A stretch of DNA of 64,000 bases from Brackiella oedipodis DSM 13743 (GCF_000621025.1 NZ_KK211205.1:304393-368392), one strand, 5' to 3'; shown: positions 15,109 to 24,723, numbered from the stretch's first letter. A program made the numbers and translations. Notes: a model not told the origin generated them from the letters alone.

Positions 15109-16170
15109 TTACTCTATCTCTATGTCACGACTGGGATCTTTAAATAAGGGAAGGTGATCTATTAAATTTTCACGCCTAAAAGATAAGACGTTATCCTTAC
15201 CTACAATAAAATGTTCAATACACGGTCTGTTTATATCTTTACTCATATTAACTATCTTGGCCGTTATTTTTATATCATCTGGACTGGGTTGAGTCCACCC
15301 ATCAGGATGATTATGAACTAAAACAAAAGCACTTATATTATCGCGTAGGGCTTTTTTAATAATTAAATTATCATTAGAAGGCGTTTTGATAACATCACCC
15401 TTTGTACAGCGTTCTAGATTTTTGACTCTACCCGTTTTGTCTAAAAGCATGACGTTCATTGTCTCAAACGGTTGAGTTTGGTAGGCGTCAACTAGTATTT
15501 TTTCAATCTTAGCACTATCTTTTTCAATGTGAAGCCCCACAATTTTTTGTTCGGCCAGATAGTGTTTGAAGTCATGATACCCGTCTAGATAAGGAACTGA
15601 AGCCTTAAACACTTCAGGCTCGAGATACTGCTTAGGTAAGGTCATTTCATTAGGCGAGTCGATCATCAACTTGTCGTCAGGTTGAACATAAATGCGGTTT
15701 TGTTTATCGCTTGAATATGAACCTAAAAAATTAAAATCTTCGTAAGCGGCGGTAAATTCATCATGAATAGTTGTAAATGTCTCTAAATAAAAACCTTCTG
15801 GAATATGTTGCTCGCTAACATGGACGGCGGCTCTATATATGAAGGGCGTATTGGTAATTTTCTCCTTGACCTCATTTGATAACCACCCCTCTTGAGACTT
15901 TACTAAATCTATCTTAGCAACTGGTTTATAGAGAGCGTTCATTAATAATAAACAAGGTTGTTTCAGATCCTTAAAATTATGTTTTCTAAGCCAATGCCCT
16001 ATTTTTAAATCACCATCGAGCTTGTCTTGATTAAGAATCGATTTATAAAAATTTTCGAAACTGTGATCATAATGCTTATACCGTACTAACACGTCTCTAT
16101 CCTGATTTAGGCGTTTATACAGTTCTTCGTTTGATGAACAATTAAACACCTCCAAAAAAGAAGGATTCAT
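15109..16170 (-). CDS. RadC/JAB-domain protein with long N-terminal extension, copy 2
   Basis: 353 residues, paralogous to the protein at 13513-14577. Both begin MNP, then a FNCSSN(E/K)ELY(K/Q)(R/K)L block; they share the 33-residue linker almost exactly and end in a JAB domain (HNHPDGWTQPSPDD, EHFIVGKDN). The N-terminal third and the JAB domain differ much more than the linker. It is the first gene inward from the integrase. Confidence 0.78.
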   Translation of the reverse strand: MNPSFLEVFNCSSNEELYKRLNQDRDVLVRYKHYDHSFENFYKSILNQDKLDGDLKIGHWLRKHNFKDLKQPCLLLMNALYKPVAKIDLVKSQEGWLSNEVKEKITNTPFIYRAAVHVSEQHIPEGFYLETFTTIHDEFTAAYEDFNFLGSYSSDKQNRIYVQPDDKLMIDSPNEMTLPKQYLEPEVFKASVPYLDGYHDFKHYLAEQKIVGLHIEKDSAKIEKILVDAYQTQPFETMNVMLLDKTGRVKNLERCTKGDVIKTPSNDNLIIKKALRDNISAFVLVHNHPDGWTQPSPDDIKITAKIVNMSKDINRPCIEHFIVGKDNVLSFRRENLIDHLPLFKDPSRDIEIE

Positions 16171-16183
16171 TTTGAATTTCCAT

Positions 16184-16209
16184 AAAAAAACCGCCTAAAG
16201 TAGGCGGTT
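16184..16209 (-). terminator. Terminator-like hairpin between integrase and RadC copy 2
   Basis: Stem AACCGCCTA/TAGGCGGTT (16189-16197/16201-16209), seven T ending at 16184, then 13 nt with GGAA to the ATG of RadC copy 2. It would end the integrase transcript or act as a leader attenuator for the genes beyond. Confidence 0.87.
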
Positions 16210-16242
16210 GGTGGTTAATAATCTTATGAGAAAAGCTCCGGG

Positions 16243-17454
16243 TCAAATACCTCGACCCACTTCTAGGACGGCTTGATCGTAATACTGTCGAATGTAGTTG
16301 GAATACCAATCCATCATTTTGATTCGGTCAGGCAAGTATTCGGTGCGATGATAAGCACGGCGCACGGCATTGCGTTCAACGTGTCCCATTTGGCGCTCGA
16401 TTACATCAAAATTAAAGTCACTTTTTTCATTCAGAATATCCGTCGCTAGCGAACGAAAACCGTGAGGGGTGGCGATGCCTTTATAACCCATTCGAGCCAT
16501 CAGGTAAGAAAGGGCATTTTCACTCATGATTTTGCGCGTGTCATGATGATTGTGAAATATATATCCGGGTCCTTGAGGACATTCTTTAAACAGCGCGATG
16601 ACCCAATCGGATAAGGGTACGTGCAGGGAAATTCGCGAAGCTTTAAATTTTTCTTTAGGAATAATCCAAAGCTTGTTTTCAAGATCGATATCTTGCCACT
16701 CGAGTCGCCTTAATGAGCCAAGGCGCACGAAGGTGAGCACCGTGATCAGTAAGGCAATTTTTGTATTTCTTAGGGCAGGGGCTTGTATTAAACGCTTAAA
16801 AAACTCCGTGAGTTCTTGTTCAGGCAGCGCTAATTGATGCTGTACGGGTGGTACGTGCACGATGCCTTTGAGCGCCAGCACGGGATTGAAGGGCAACGCC
16901 CCGACCTGCACGGCGTAGTTCATTATTGCATTAATACGCTGTAAGGTTTTGCGGGTGGTATCGCCCAAGCCTTGGTTGGTCAATTCCATAACTAACTCAT
17001 TGACGATCGGGGCGTTGACTTCAGTGATCGGCATTGCGCCTAGCTTTGGCATAACCAGGCGATTTAACTGATGCGCGATTTCTTGCGCGTATTCAGGTTT
17101 CCAGCGTTTTTTTTGCAACTCATGCCACTCAAGAAAGTATTTTTCAAACGTATCTTTCAAACGCGTTTTTCTGCTGTTTTTGGCTTGTTGCTTTTTGGCG
17201 GCTGGATCGATGCCTTCAAAAATATCTTTTTGCGCTTGAATATGAAGGATTCGCGCTTCTCTCAGAGAGACGATTGGAAAGCGGCCAATAGTCAGTAGTT
17301 TTTGCTTATCGTCAAAACGATACGAAAAGCGCCAAGAGCCCGTCCCTTGAACACTGATATGCAAATGCAAGCCATTGCCGTCATAGAGTTTTTCGGGTTT
17401 GGTTCGCTTTTTGCTCAGCGCGCTTTTAATGCTTTTATCGGTGAGTTTACCCAT
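16243..17454 (-). CDS. int: Tyrosine recombinase, P4-type integrase
   Basis: 403 residues, the usual size of P4-like integrases. The N-terminal DUF4102-type arm-binding domain (LTDKSIKSAL...YDGNGLHLHI) comes first. The catalytic residues appear in order: R in FVRLGSLRRLEW, H-x-x-R in TPHGFRSLATD, H in MGHVERNAVRRAYHR, and Y in the following TEYL segment. Such integrases insert elements at tRNA 3' ends, and tRNA-Asp lies 196 bp upstream. Repeated GGTAT/ATACC motifs lie just before the ATG. The gene points away from the tRNA, the standard orientation. Confidence 0.93.
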   Translation of the reverse strand: MGKLTDKSIKSALSKKRTKPEKLYDGNGLHLHISVQGTGSWRFSYRFDDKQKLLTIGRFPIVSLREARILHIQAQKDIFEGIDPAAKKQQAKNSRKTRLKDTFEKYFLEWHELQKKRWKPEYAQEIAHQLNRLVMPKLGAMPITEVNAPIVNELVMELTNQGLGDTTRKTLQRINAIMNYAVQVGALPFNPVLALKGIVHVPPVQHQLALPEQELTEFFKRLIQAPALRNTKIALLITVLTFVRLGSLRRLEWQDIDLENKLWIIPKEKFKASRISLHVPLSDWVIALFKECPQGPGYIFHNHHDTRKIMSENALSYLMARMGYKGIATPHGFRSLATDILNEKSDFNFDVIERQMGHVERNAVRRAYHRTEYLPDRIKMMDWYSNYIRQYYDQAVLEVGRGI

Positions 17455-17456
17455 GA

Positions 17457-17521
17457 TGGTATTTTTAAAAACGTGGTGGTATTTTGATTTCAGGATACCA
17501 TCAACTAGCTATAAATACCAT
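17457..17521. repeat. Four GGTAT/ATACC motifs upstream of the integrase
   Basis: TGGTAT at 17457 and 17477 and ATACCAT at 17495 and 17515 form two direct and two inverted copies about 18-20 bp apart, close to two helical turns. The first abuts the integrase start codon. They could be integrase arm sites, excisionase sites, or operators for the integrase promoter. The last two recur in the tRNA-Leu scar with the same spacing. Confidence 0.55.
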
Positions 17522-17649
17522 TGAAGACCATAAAAGTTTATTGATCTTAAAAAAAGTGTTTTTTAGTGGCTAAGTGATTGTTTTTTAATGGTTTTTTGAA
17601 GGGATTCGAAGACAATCGAAGAGATTTGAGGAGGATCAAAAAGAAGAAA

Positions 17650-17726
17650 TGGCGGAGCGGACGGGACTCGAACCCGCGACCCCCGGCGTGACAGGCCGGT
17701 ATTCTAACCAACTGAACTACCGCTCC
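17650..17726 (-). tRNA. tRNA-Asp (GTC); attachment-site tRNA
   Basis: A 77-nt cloverleaf with acceptor GGAGCGG/CCGCTCC, anticodon loop CTGTCAC (GTC), T-loop GTTCGAGTC and encoded CCA. Its 3' end faces the integrase and is the likely integration site of the element. The other attachment copy must lie left of the window. Confidence 0.95.
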
Positions 17727-17759
17727 GCAGCGATAGATTAAATAAGCAACCAAAAAATT

Positions 17760-17835
17760 TGGCGTCCCCAAGGGGGTTCGAACCCCTGTTGCCGCCGTGA
17801 AAGGGCGGAGTCCTAGGCCACTAGACGATGGGGAC
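17760..17835 (-). tRNA. tRNA-Glu (TTC)
   Basis: A 76-nt cloverleaf with acceptor GTCCCC/GGGGAC, anticodon loop CTTTCAC (TTC), T-arm GGGGTTCGAACCCC and encoded CCA. It lies between tRNA-Ala and tRNA-Asp and is probably co-transcribed with them. Confidence 0.95.
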
Positions 17836-17930
17836 CTAAGCTTTATAACAACTTATCAAAAATTGTTAAGAACATAATTCTAAACTAGTTTTTTGAAAAG
17901 TGCAAGAAGTTTTTTTAAGAATTTAAAATT

Positions 17931-18006
<76 letters not shown>

Positions 18007-18189
18007 AAAATATTCTTTTGAGAAACTTCTTTTTGCTAGCAAAGCTAGCAAGATGTCTATATTACGCATGTTTTTTAGTGGCGTCAAGTATAGTTTGAGA
18101 AAACTATCAGAAAATAGAAGAAAAAAGGCTTTTTTGCCACACATTGAAGATCAGCTCTTAATTTCTGACAGGTTTAGACAGGCTTTGCC

Positions 18190-19824
18190 CTATGAGGCTT
18201 TATGATCCGGGATATGAAAATGGCTATTTGCTCTTAGAAACCAAAACAGAATAACAAATACAGCGCATAACAAGAGGATAGGAATATTGCCAATGCGTGA
18301 ATACCAAGTATTGCCTGTCATGCCCTGTACTTGAACGTCCAACACACCCGCGCTGGCAGCGGGTAACTGTGCCACGATACGCCCGTTGGCGTTGATATAC
18401 GCCGTAATGCCAGTATTAGTGGCGCGAAGCATAGGACGTGCAGCCTCGAGCGTACGCATCCGCGATTGCTGTAATTGTTGGTATAAAGCAATGCTATCGC
18501 CAAACCAGGCCAAGTTACTCACATTAAACATAATGGTAGCGCCTGGATGATTATTACCACGACTGTAGAGAGCATCGATGAGCTCTTCACCAAAAATATC
18601 CTCGTAGCAAATATTCGGTGCCAATACTTGATCGTCAATCATAAAATTATTTTGGTTCATATGGCCACGATTAAAATCGCCAAGAGGAATGTTCATCAAC
18701 TCTACAAACCAACGAAAACCAAACGGTATAAACTCACCAAACGGCACTAAATGGCGTTTCTCGTAACGATTGAGATTATTACCTTCGTAAATATTGGTTA
18801 GGCTTGTGTTGCGATTAATCATCAAAATACTGTTGGTCAGACGGGTGCGACTATTTGCGGAACCTGTCGCCAACGGAGCCCCCAGTAAGTAGGTGGCATT
18901 GGTTTCGGCACTGCTTTGCAAAATCGTCTGCCAAACTCGGGGATTAAGTTGATTCTGGAAGACCGGCAGTATAGTTTCCGGAAAGATGACGAGTTTGGGC
19001 GGGTTTTGTGGATTAGTTGGCGCCTTGGCTGCTAGATAAAGTTGATCTAAAACGGTCTGAATCCCAGTATCTAAGCGAAACTTCAGGGCTTGATCGACAT
19101 TACCTTGCACTAAGCGCACTGATAGAGGCTTACCAATGGGACTGGCCCAAGGAATCACTTTTAGGGCCATACAGGCCATTAATACCAAGGCCAAAGTGGC
19201 GGGTAAGTGCAAATTTCTTTTTTTGTTGTTGGCCAGAATAAACAGTGCTGTCGTACCGGCACAAAAAACCGCCACAAATGTAATGCTATAGGCACCGCCT
19301 ATGGGGGCTAAAGCGCTCAAGGGGCTATCGACATAGGCATAGGCGATGCCATTCCATGGAAAGCCAGTAAAGAAGTAGCCACGGGCCAATTCACTCAAGG
19401 TCACTAAAGAGGCCCATAATAAGGGTAATAAATAAAAGGCTTGCTGCGGTGAGTGTGTGAGGCTGCGCTTTTTGAGCTTATGAAAAATGGCGGCGGCAGC
19501 CGTCAGATAAAGACTTAAATAAAAACCAAAGAGCAATACCACTAGCACCGCCAGGACACTCGGTAGTCCACCATAGGTATGCATACTGGTGTAGAGCCAA
19601 TACAGACCAATACTAAAACTGGCTGTACCAAATAAAGTCACTTCGAGCAGCAACGCTTTGCCGCGGCGACTGGTAAAGACTAATAAGGTTAAGCCCGAAA
19701 ACGTCAACCACTGAATGATAGTGGCGACACCATCAGGAATGTACCCTGCAAAGAAACTTAAGGAATGAACAACGCCGAGGGCGATGGGTAATAAGACACT
19801 ATTAGGATTGAGGAGTTTCTTCAT
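18190..19824 (-). CDS. lnt: Apolipoprotein N-acyltransferase
   Basis: 544 residues. The N-terminal half has several membrane segments. The C-terminal nitrilase-like domain shows the catalytic triad: Glu in VIFPETILP, Lys in the YEKRHLVPFGEF segment and Cys in ICYEDIFGEEL. The enzyme adds the third acyl chain to lipoproteins at the inner membrane. It is the last gene of the miaB-phoH-ybeY-corC-lnt operon and overlaps corC by 23 nt. Confidence 0.95.
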   Translation of the reverse strand: MKKLLNPNSVLLPIALGVVHSLSFFAGYIPDGVATIIQWLTFSGLTLLVFTSRRGKALLLEVTLFGTASFSIGLYWLYTSMHTYGGLPSVLAVLVVLLFGFYLSLYLTAAAAIFHKLKKRSLTHSPQQAFYLLPLLWASLVTLSELARGYFFTGFPWNGIAYAYVDSPLSALAPIGGAYSITFVAVFCAGTTALFILANNKKRNLHLPATLALVLMACMALKVIPWASPIGKPLSVRLVQGNVDQALKFRLDTGIQTVLDQLYLAAKAPTNPQNPPKLVIFPETILPVFQNQLNPRVWQTILQSSAETNATYLLGAPLATGSANSRTRLTNSILMINRNTSLTNIYEGNNLNRYEKRHLVPFGEFIPFGFRWFVELMNIPLGDFNRGHMNQNNFMIDDQVLAPNICYEDIFGEELIDALYSRGNNHPGATIMFNVSNLAWFGDSIALYQQLQQSRMRTLEAARPMLRATNTGITAYINANGRIVAQLPAASAGVLDVQVQGMTGNTWYSRIGNIPILLLCAVFVILFWFLRANSHFHIPDHKAS

Positions 19825-20698
19825 CGTGGCTGCTGCTACTGACTTTTATTCTTCTGACATGAACCCACAGGGCGCGACGCTCTTCGGCACGCAACACATA
19901 AAAACGTAAGTCTTCGAATAAATAAGTATCACCACGTCGGGGAATGTGATCGAGTTCGTCAGCCAGCCAGCCGCCCATCGTATCGTGTTCATCGGTAGGG
20001 ATATGGCTATCGAGGACTTTATTGAATTCTTCTATGGGAGTGCTGGCCATAAAACGCCAAGCATTGTCGGACTCTGGGAAAATCGTTTGCTGCTCGTCCT
20101 CGTCGTATTCGTCTTCAATGTGACCGACGACTTGCTCCAGCACATCCTCCATGGTGACTAAACCGGTAAGACTGCCATGCTCATCGATCACCAGTGCTAA
20201 GTGATTGCGGGTCTCTCTAAACTCTTTTAGGAGATGATCTAGACTTTTGGATTCTGGTACATAAAGCGGGGGGCGCAACAATTCTCGTAGGGGAGTATGC
20301 TCCTCACCGAGATAACGCAATAAGTCTTTAGCTAACAGCACACCAATGATATTGTCACGCTCGTCATCAAATACCGGAAAACGCGAATGTGCAGCGTCGA
20401 TCACAAACGAAATAATTTCTTGGATGGGTTGATTAATATCGATCAGATCCATCTTGGAGCGTGGAATGAGAATATCATCGGCTCTTTTTTCGGTGAGCGA
20501 CAAGGCGCCAAGGATCATAGAGTAGGAATCATCGTCGAGGATTTTTTTGTCGTGGGCGGCATTAAGCACATCGTTGATGTCTTGACGATCCTCTGGATCA
20601 TTACGATTCATGCCACTAAGGCGACGAAAAATACCGGTTAAACCTGAAAATTTCTTGTCCTTGTCACTTTCGGACTCATGATGGCTGTCTGTAGACAT
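19802..20698 (-). CDS. corC: CorC/HlyC-family CBS-domain protein
   Basis: 298 residues. Two CBS domains (starting near MIPRSKMDLID-like IPRSKMDLI and YVPESKSLDHLLKEF) are followed by a CorC/HlyC transporter-associated domain. It lacks the membrane DUF21 domain, as is typical for the cytoplasmic YbeX form. Proposed roles are in magnesium/cobalt efflux and ribosome-related functions with YbeY/YbeZ. It is encoded between ybeY and lnt. Confidence 0.92.
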   Translation of the reverse strand: MSTDSHHESESDKDKKFSGLTGIFRRLSGMNRNDPEDRQDINDVLNAAHDKKILDDDSYSMILGALSLTEKRADDILIPRSKMDLIDINQPIQEIISFVIDAAHSRFPVFDDERDNIIGVLLAKDLLRYLGEEHTPLRELLRPPLYVPESKSLDHLLKEFRETRNHLALVIDEHGSLTGLVTMEDVLEQVVGHIEDEYDEDEQQTIFPESDNAWRFMASTPIEEFNKVLDSHIPTDEHDTMGGWLADELDHIPRRGDTYLFEDLRFYVLRAEERRALWVHVRRIKVSSSSHDEETPQS

Positions 20699-20770
20699 TG
20701 CTAATGAAAAGAGTTTAAAAGTAAAGAATACTCTAAATTGCTACTTTTAGCATGAAAACCGCTTAGAAAC

Positions 20771-21289
20771 TTAAAGATAAGGATTCTCAATCTTATAGGC
20801 GTGCAAGATTGAGATTTCCAATTCTTCCATCACTTCAGCATCTTCGCGATCTTCGTGATCAAAGCCCATAGCATGCAAAATCCCATGTACTAAAAGATGG
20901 CAAGCGTGATGTTTGACTGTTTTGTGTTGTTCTATGGCTTGCTGCTTTAATACCGGCCAACAGAGCACCAAATCTGCTCTGAGCGTATGCATCTCATCGA
21001 TACCATATTCGAATGTTAGGATATTGGTGGCGTAGTCTTTGTGACGATAGGTATGGTTGTAATAGCGACCTAATTCAGAAGCCACAATATTGAGACTGAT
21101 TTCGGCCGTACTGAAATCCTGTTCATAGTATTGCATGGCTAACTGTATGGTTTTGAGCGCCCAAGCACGCCATTGTTGGCGACTTATATGATCCTCTGCC
21201 GTGATATTAAGATGCTCATCTTCTTGGATGACATTAAAACGCAAGTCCGAGGAGCTAAATGTTGGGGCAGGGGTTTGAGAGGGCGTCAT
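20771..21289 (-). CDS. ybeY: Endoribonuclease YbeY
   Basis: 172 residues with the zinc-binding H-x3-H-x5-H motif in HLLVHGILHAMGFDHEDRED. YbeY acts in 16S rRNA maturation and ribosome quality control. It lies 2 nt after the phoH stop, in the conserved phoH-ybeY-corC order. A short insertion makes it slightly longer than the E. coli protein. Confidence 0.95.
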   Translation of the reverse strand: MTPSQTPAPTFSSSDLRFNVIQEDEHLNITAEDHISRQQWRAWALKTIQLAMQYYEQDFSTAEISLNIVASELGRYYNHTYRHKDYATNILTFEYGIDEMHTLRADLVLCWPVLKQQAIEQHKTVKHHACHLLVHGILHAMGFDHEDREDAEVMEELEISILHAYKIENPYL

Positions 21290-21291
21290 GA

Positions 21292-22395
21292 CTAGAGATT
21301 CCTAAAATTTATACTAGGAAAACGATTCTGAATCAGCTTTTGTTTGGGTTCTTTTTGGTGGGATTCAGCCTTGTCGTAAGCATCAATAATCCGTGAAACC
21401 AAAGGATGGCGCACGACATCGCGGCTAGAAAACTCAGTAATGGCGACCCCTTCGACTTTTTTCAGAATCGAAAGCGCGTGTTTAAGACCGCTATGCTGTC
21501 CTTTAGGTAAATCAATTTGTGAGGGATCCCCGGTAATCACAGCTTTGCTATTAAAGCCCAAACGCGTCAGAAACATTTTCATTTGTTCTTTGCTGGTGTT
21601 TTGGGCTTCATCTAGAATCACAAACGCGTTGTTAAGGGTGCGGCCACGCATGTAGGCGAGCGGGGCAATCTCTATAACTTGACGCTCAAATAATTTTTGG
21701 ACTTTTTCGTAGCCCATTAAATCGTAGAGTGCATCGTAGAGAGGGCGTAAATAGGGATCGACTTTTTGCGCTAAATCGCCTGGCAAAAAACCTAGACGCT
21801 CACCGGCTTCAACTGCCGGACGCGTTAGCACCAAACGCTGGACATTGTCGCGTTCTAGAGCATCGACGGCACAAGCGACAGCCAGCCAAGTTTTACCGGT
21901 GCCAGCCGGGCCGGCCCCAAACGTCACATCATGGGTTTGAATTTGACAAATATATTGGCGCTGGCTCGGTGTGCGCGGACGCAGATCCGGGCGTCGAGTT
22001 CGCAAGGCAATCTCGTGTACCTGCTCGCCAATTTTTGGGATTTCAGCAATCACTTGGCTCTCGACGGCCTCATCCGTGGGTTCGCCCATCTTAGGCTCAC
22101 TCGCCGCAGCATTAGGGTCGGCTAAGCCCGTGCTACTGAGTTCAATCAGGCCGAGTTGAATGTCTTCCGGACCTAGCACTTTGTGTAGAGCGCGACGATG
22201 AAAGATCTCAATCATGTCGCGCACATTTTGGGCATTTTCGCTCTCTATGGTGAAGCGGTTGCCATGGCGACCGATGACGCTATTGGTGCGGTCTGCAATA
22301 ATCTGCAGATTCTCATCTAGTGGACCACAAAGATTGGCAAGTTGCATATTGTCGCCGTCTAGATGTAAGACCAATGGGCGTAATCGTTTAGCCAT
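21292..22395 (-). CDS. ybeZ: PhoH-like ATPase (YbeZ)
   Basis: 367 residues. The PhoH nucleotide-binding domain has Walker [10 protein letters not shown] and a Walker B-like [10 protein letters not shown]. An N-terminal KH-like segment ([20 protein letters not shown]) comes before it. YbeZ works with YbeY in RNA metabolism. Its start overlaps the end of miaB by 8 nt. Confidence 0.93.
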   Translation of the reverse strand: MAKRLRPLVLHLDGDNMQLANLCGPLDENLQIIADRTNSVIGRHGNRFTIESENAQNVRDMIEIFHRRALHKVLGPEDIQLGLIELSSTGLADPNAAASEPKMGEPTDEAVESQVIAEIPKIGEQVHEIALRTRRPDLRPRTPSQRQYICQIQTHDVTFGAGPAGTGKTWLAVACAVDALERDNVQRLVLTRPAVEAGERLGFLPGDLAQKVDPYLRPLYDALYDLMGYEKVQKLFERQVIEIAPLAYMRGRTLNNAFVILDEAQNTSKEQMKMFLTRLGFNSKAVITGDPSQIDLPKGQHSGLKHALSILKKVEGVAITEFSSRDVVRHPLVSRIIDAYDKAESHQKEPKQKLIQNRFPSINFRNL

Positions 22396-23860
22396 TCGCT
22401 ACCTTTTCTGTCGTTACAATGTCACCACGCAAAGAGTTAGTGTATACATGGGTGATACGAACATCAATGATCTGCCCCATGAGGCGATCGGATCCTGCAA
22501 AATTAACAATGCGGTTATTTTCAGTGCGTCCAGTCATCTCGGATTTATCACGACGAGAATGGCCGTCAACTAAGACTTTTTGGACTGTGCCAAGCATGGC
22601 ATCACTAATTGTACGTGCTTGTTTGTTAATGAGGGCTTGCAATTCTTGTAAGCGTTTGAGCTTGACGCTGTAAGGCGTATTATCTTGCAAGTCAGCGGCG
22701 GGTGTGCCCGGGCGTCTTGAATAAATAAAAGAAAACGACATATCGAAGTTAATGTCTTCAATCAGTTTCAGCGTCTTGGCGTGGTCTTCATCAGTTTCGC
22801 CCGGAAAACCGACAATAAAGTCAGAAGATAGGGTTAAACCAGGACGCGCTTTATAGAGTTTACGCGCGATGGATTTAAATTCCAAGGTCGTATATCCACG
22901 CTTCATGGCCGCTAATACTCTATCTGAACCTGTTTGAATAGGTAAATGCAAGAATGGCACTAATTTGTCGAGTTTACCATGTGCTTCAATCAGACGCGTG
23001 GTCATTTCTTTAGGATGCGAGGTGGTATAGCGGATTCGCTCAATGCCAGGAATATCGTTAATGTATTCGAGAAGCATTGCAAAATCTGCTAATTCACCCG
23101 TATCGCCTAAGGCACCCCGGTAGGCATTGACGTTTTGGCCCAAGAGATTGACTTCTTTGACGCCTTGGTCAGCAAGGTCTGCAACTTCTAGGAGCACATC
23201 GTCAAAGGGCCGAGAAATCTCTTCACCGCGTGTATAAGGCACGACGCAATAGCTGCAATATTTACTGCAGCCTTCCATAATGGACACAAAGGCAGAAGGG
23301 CCTTTGACACTGGCAGGCGGTAGGGCATCGAATTTTTCGATTTCTGGAAAGCTAATATCGACTTGTGAAACGCCTGTTTGGCGGCGTTGATTGAGTAGCT
23401 CTGGTAGGCGATGTAAGGTTTGTGGACCAAAGACCACGTCCACATAGGGTGCGCGTCGAATAATGGTAGAGCCTTCTTGGCTGGCCACGCAGCCGCCTAC
23501 TCCAATCAGGAGATTTGGGTTTTTCTTTTTGAGCAAATTAGCGCGACCCAGATCAGAAAAGACCTTTTCTTGGGCTTTTTCGCGGATAGAACAGGTATTA
23601 AAGAGGATGACATCCGCGTCTTCTGGATTATCGGTCAGTTGCATCCCTTGGTTAGCTTTGAGTACATCGGCCATTTTGTCGGAGTCGTACTCATTCATTT
23701 GACAGCCAAAGGTTTTGATATAGAGCTTTTTGGGACCTTTAGGATTTTGGTTAGGCTGATTTTTGATTTTTTGTAAAGAGGCCTGAATAGTGCTCTCTAG
23801 ATCGTGATCAACAGAGGTGTTGGCTTTGGCGCCAGGGCGCTGAATAGAAATTTCTTGCAT
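22388..23860 (-). CDS. miaB: tRNA-2-methylthio-N6-dimethylallyladenosine synthase
   Basis: 490 residues. The N-terminal UPF0004 domain has three cluster cysteines ([29 protein letters not shown]). The radical-SAM motif is [15 protein letters not shown], and a C-terminal TRAM domain covers about 405-475. It methylthiolates A37 of tRNAs reading UNN codons. It heads the operon. The N-terminal extension of about 45 residues before [10 protein letters not shown] is longer than in E. coli. Confidence 0.96.
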   Translation of the reverse strand: MQEISIQRPGAKANTSVDHDLESTIQASLQKIKNQPNQNPKGPKKLYIKTFGCQMNEYDSDKMADVLKANQGMQLTDNPEDADVILFNTCSIREKAQEKVFSDLGRANLLKKKNPNLLIGVGGCVASQEGSTIIRRAPYVDVVFGPQTLHRLPELLNQRRQTGVSQVDISFPEIEKFDALPPASVKGPSAFVSIMEGCSKYCSYCVVPYTRGEEISRPFDDVLLEVADLADQGVKEVNLLGQNVNAYRGALGDTGELADFAMLLEYINDIPGIERIRYTTSHPKEMTTRLIEAHGKLDKLVPFLHLPIQTGSDRVLAAMKRGYTTLEFKSIARKLYKARPGLTLSSDFIVGFPGETDEDHAKTLKLIEDINFDMSFSFIYSRRPGTPAADLQDNTPYSVKLKRLQELQALINKQARTISDAMLGTVQKVLVDGHSRRDKSEMTGRTENNRIVNFAGSDRLMGQIIDVRITHVYTNSLRGDIVTTEKVANG

Positions 23861-24264
23861 AAATAAGAGACCGTAGCGGGTTTATATCCCGAGGGTGATA
23901 GAAAAGAAAAGGAGTATTGTACTCTGATTTAAGTACGAGACGTTCTATTGTAACAACTAGGCACTGGGCTTGCTTTGTTTTAGAGCATTTTCTTTATATA
24001 AATCAAGTGATTAAGCGCCATATTCCTAGCCAACCACAGAGGTTTCTTAGCGCTTCAAGACTCGCCTTAATTAAATTTTGCGTGATTAACTAAACGCTTA
24101 GTGGCAGTTGTAAAGAAACAACTAAATTCTTGGACAAGGTGGTTTGCAAAAATAGGATTTGTACGATTGCTCAAATTAAGAAGATTGACATACCTTAAAT
24201 TCCAGACTGATGGTTGCTAATCTATTGGCTTCAATAATGATGATTAGACGATGAAATCTCTACA
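23861..24264. other. 404-bp intergenic region upstream of miaB
   Basis: It holds the leader and promoter of miaB on its left side (a short inverted repeat CGGG/CCCG near 23877-23893) and then AT-rich sequence up to the lone helical-repeat gene. I see no reading frame or RNA gene. It probably contains the left boundary of the element scar, but no direct repeat marks it clearly. Confidence 0.5.
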
Positions 24265-24699
24265 CTATGCTTTAGAGGCGCTTTGTTGTGCCATCTGCCG
24301 GCGCTGAGCTCTGCGTTCTGCTTTCAATTTCGCATGTTGCTCTGGATGCGTCTCGCTAAATGGTTTAAATCTAAGCCTTTGACCATCACCTGGTATCATC
24401 AACAGGTTTAAGCACTCTTTAAGTTGTATGCCGTCTGCCGTTTGACTAAATTCCTTGTCTAGCAATAGATTGATGAGCTCGATACTAGTCTCAATCATAT
24501 TAGCTGAGCAAAGTTCACCTAATTTTTCATCAGTTCTTGACATCAATTGATTTATTGTAACGATGATTTCTGCATACGCTAGTGTTTTTCTAAACGCATC
24601 TTCTTGGACTTTTTTCAGTAATTCATCGATATCCTCGATGTAAGCCTCAAAACAAATATTTTTTAGACGTTGAGTTAACTGATGACGGGTGGTATTCAT
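24265..24699 (-). CDS. Solo two-repeat helical protein in the tRNA-Leu scar
   Basis: 144 residues, close to 90% identical at the protein level to the 142-residue protein at 14658-15086, with the same two helical repeats and a basic tail. It has kept an intact frame, although its companion RadC gene is reduced to a decayed tail and no integrase remains. It is either recent debris or is retained because it is useful alone. Function unknown. Confidence 0.6.
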   Translation of the reverse strand: MNTTRHQLTQRLKNICFEAYIEDIDELLKKVQEDAFRKTLAYAEIIVTINQLMSRTDEKLGELCSANMIETSIELINLLLDKEFSQTADGIQLKECLNLLMIPGDGQRLRFKPFSETHPEQHAKLKAERRAQRRQMAQQSASKA

Positions 24700-24723
24700 T
24701 TTTGGATCTTTAACTAGACGGTT

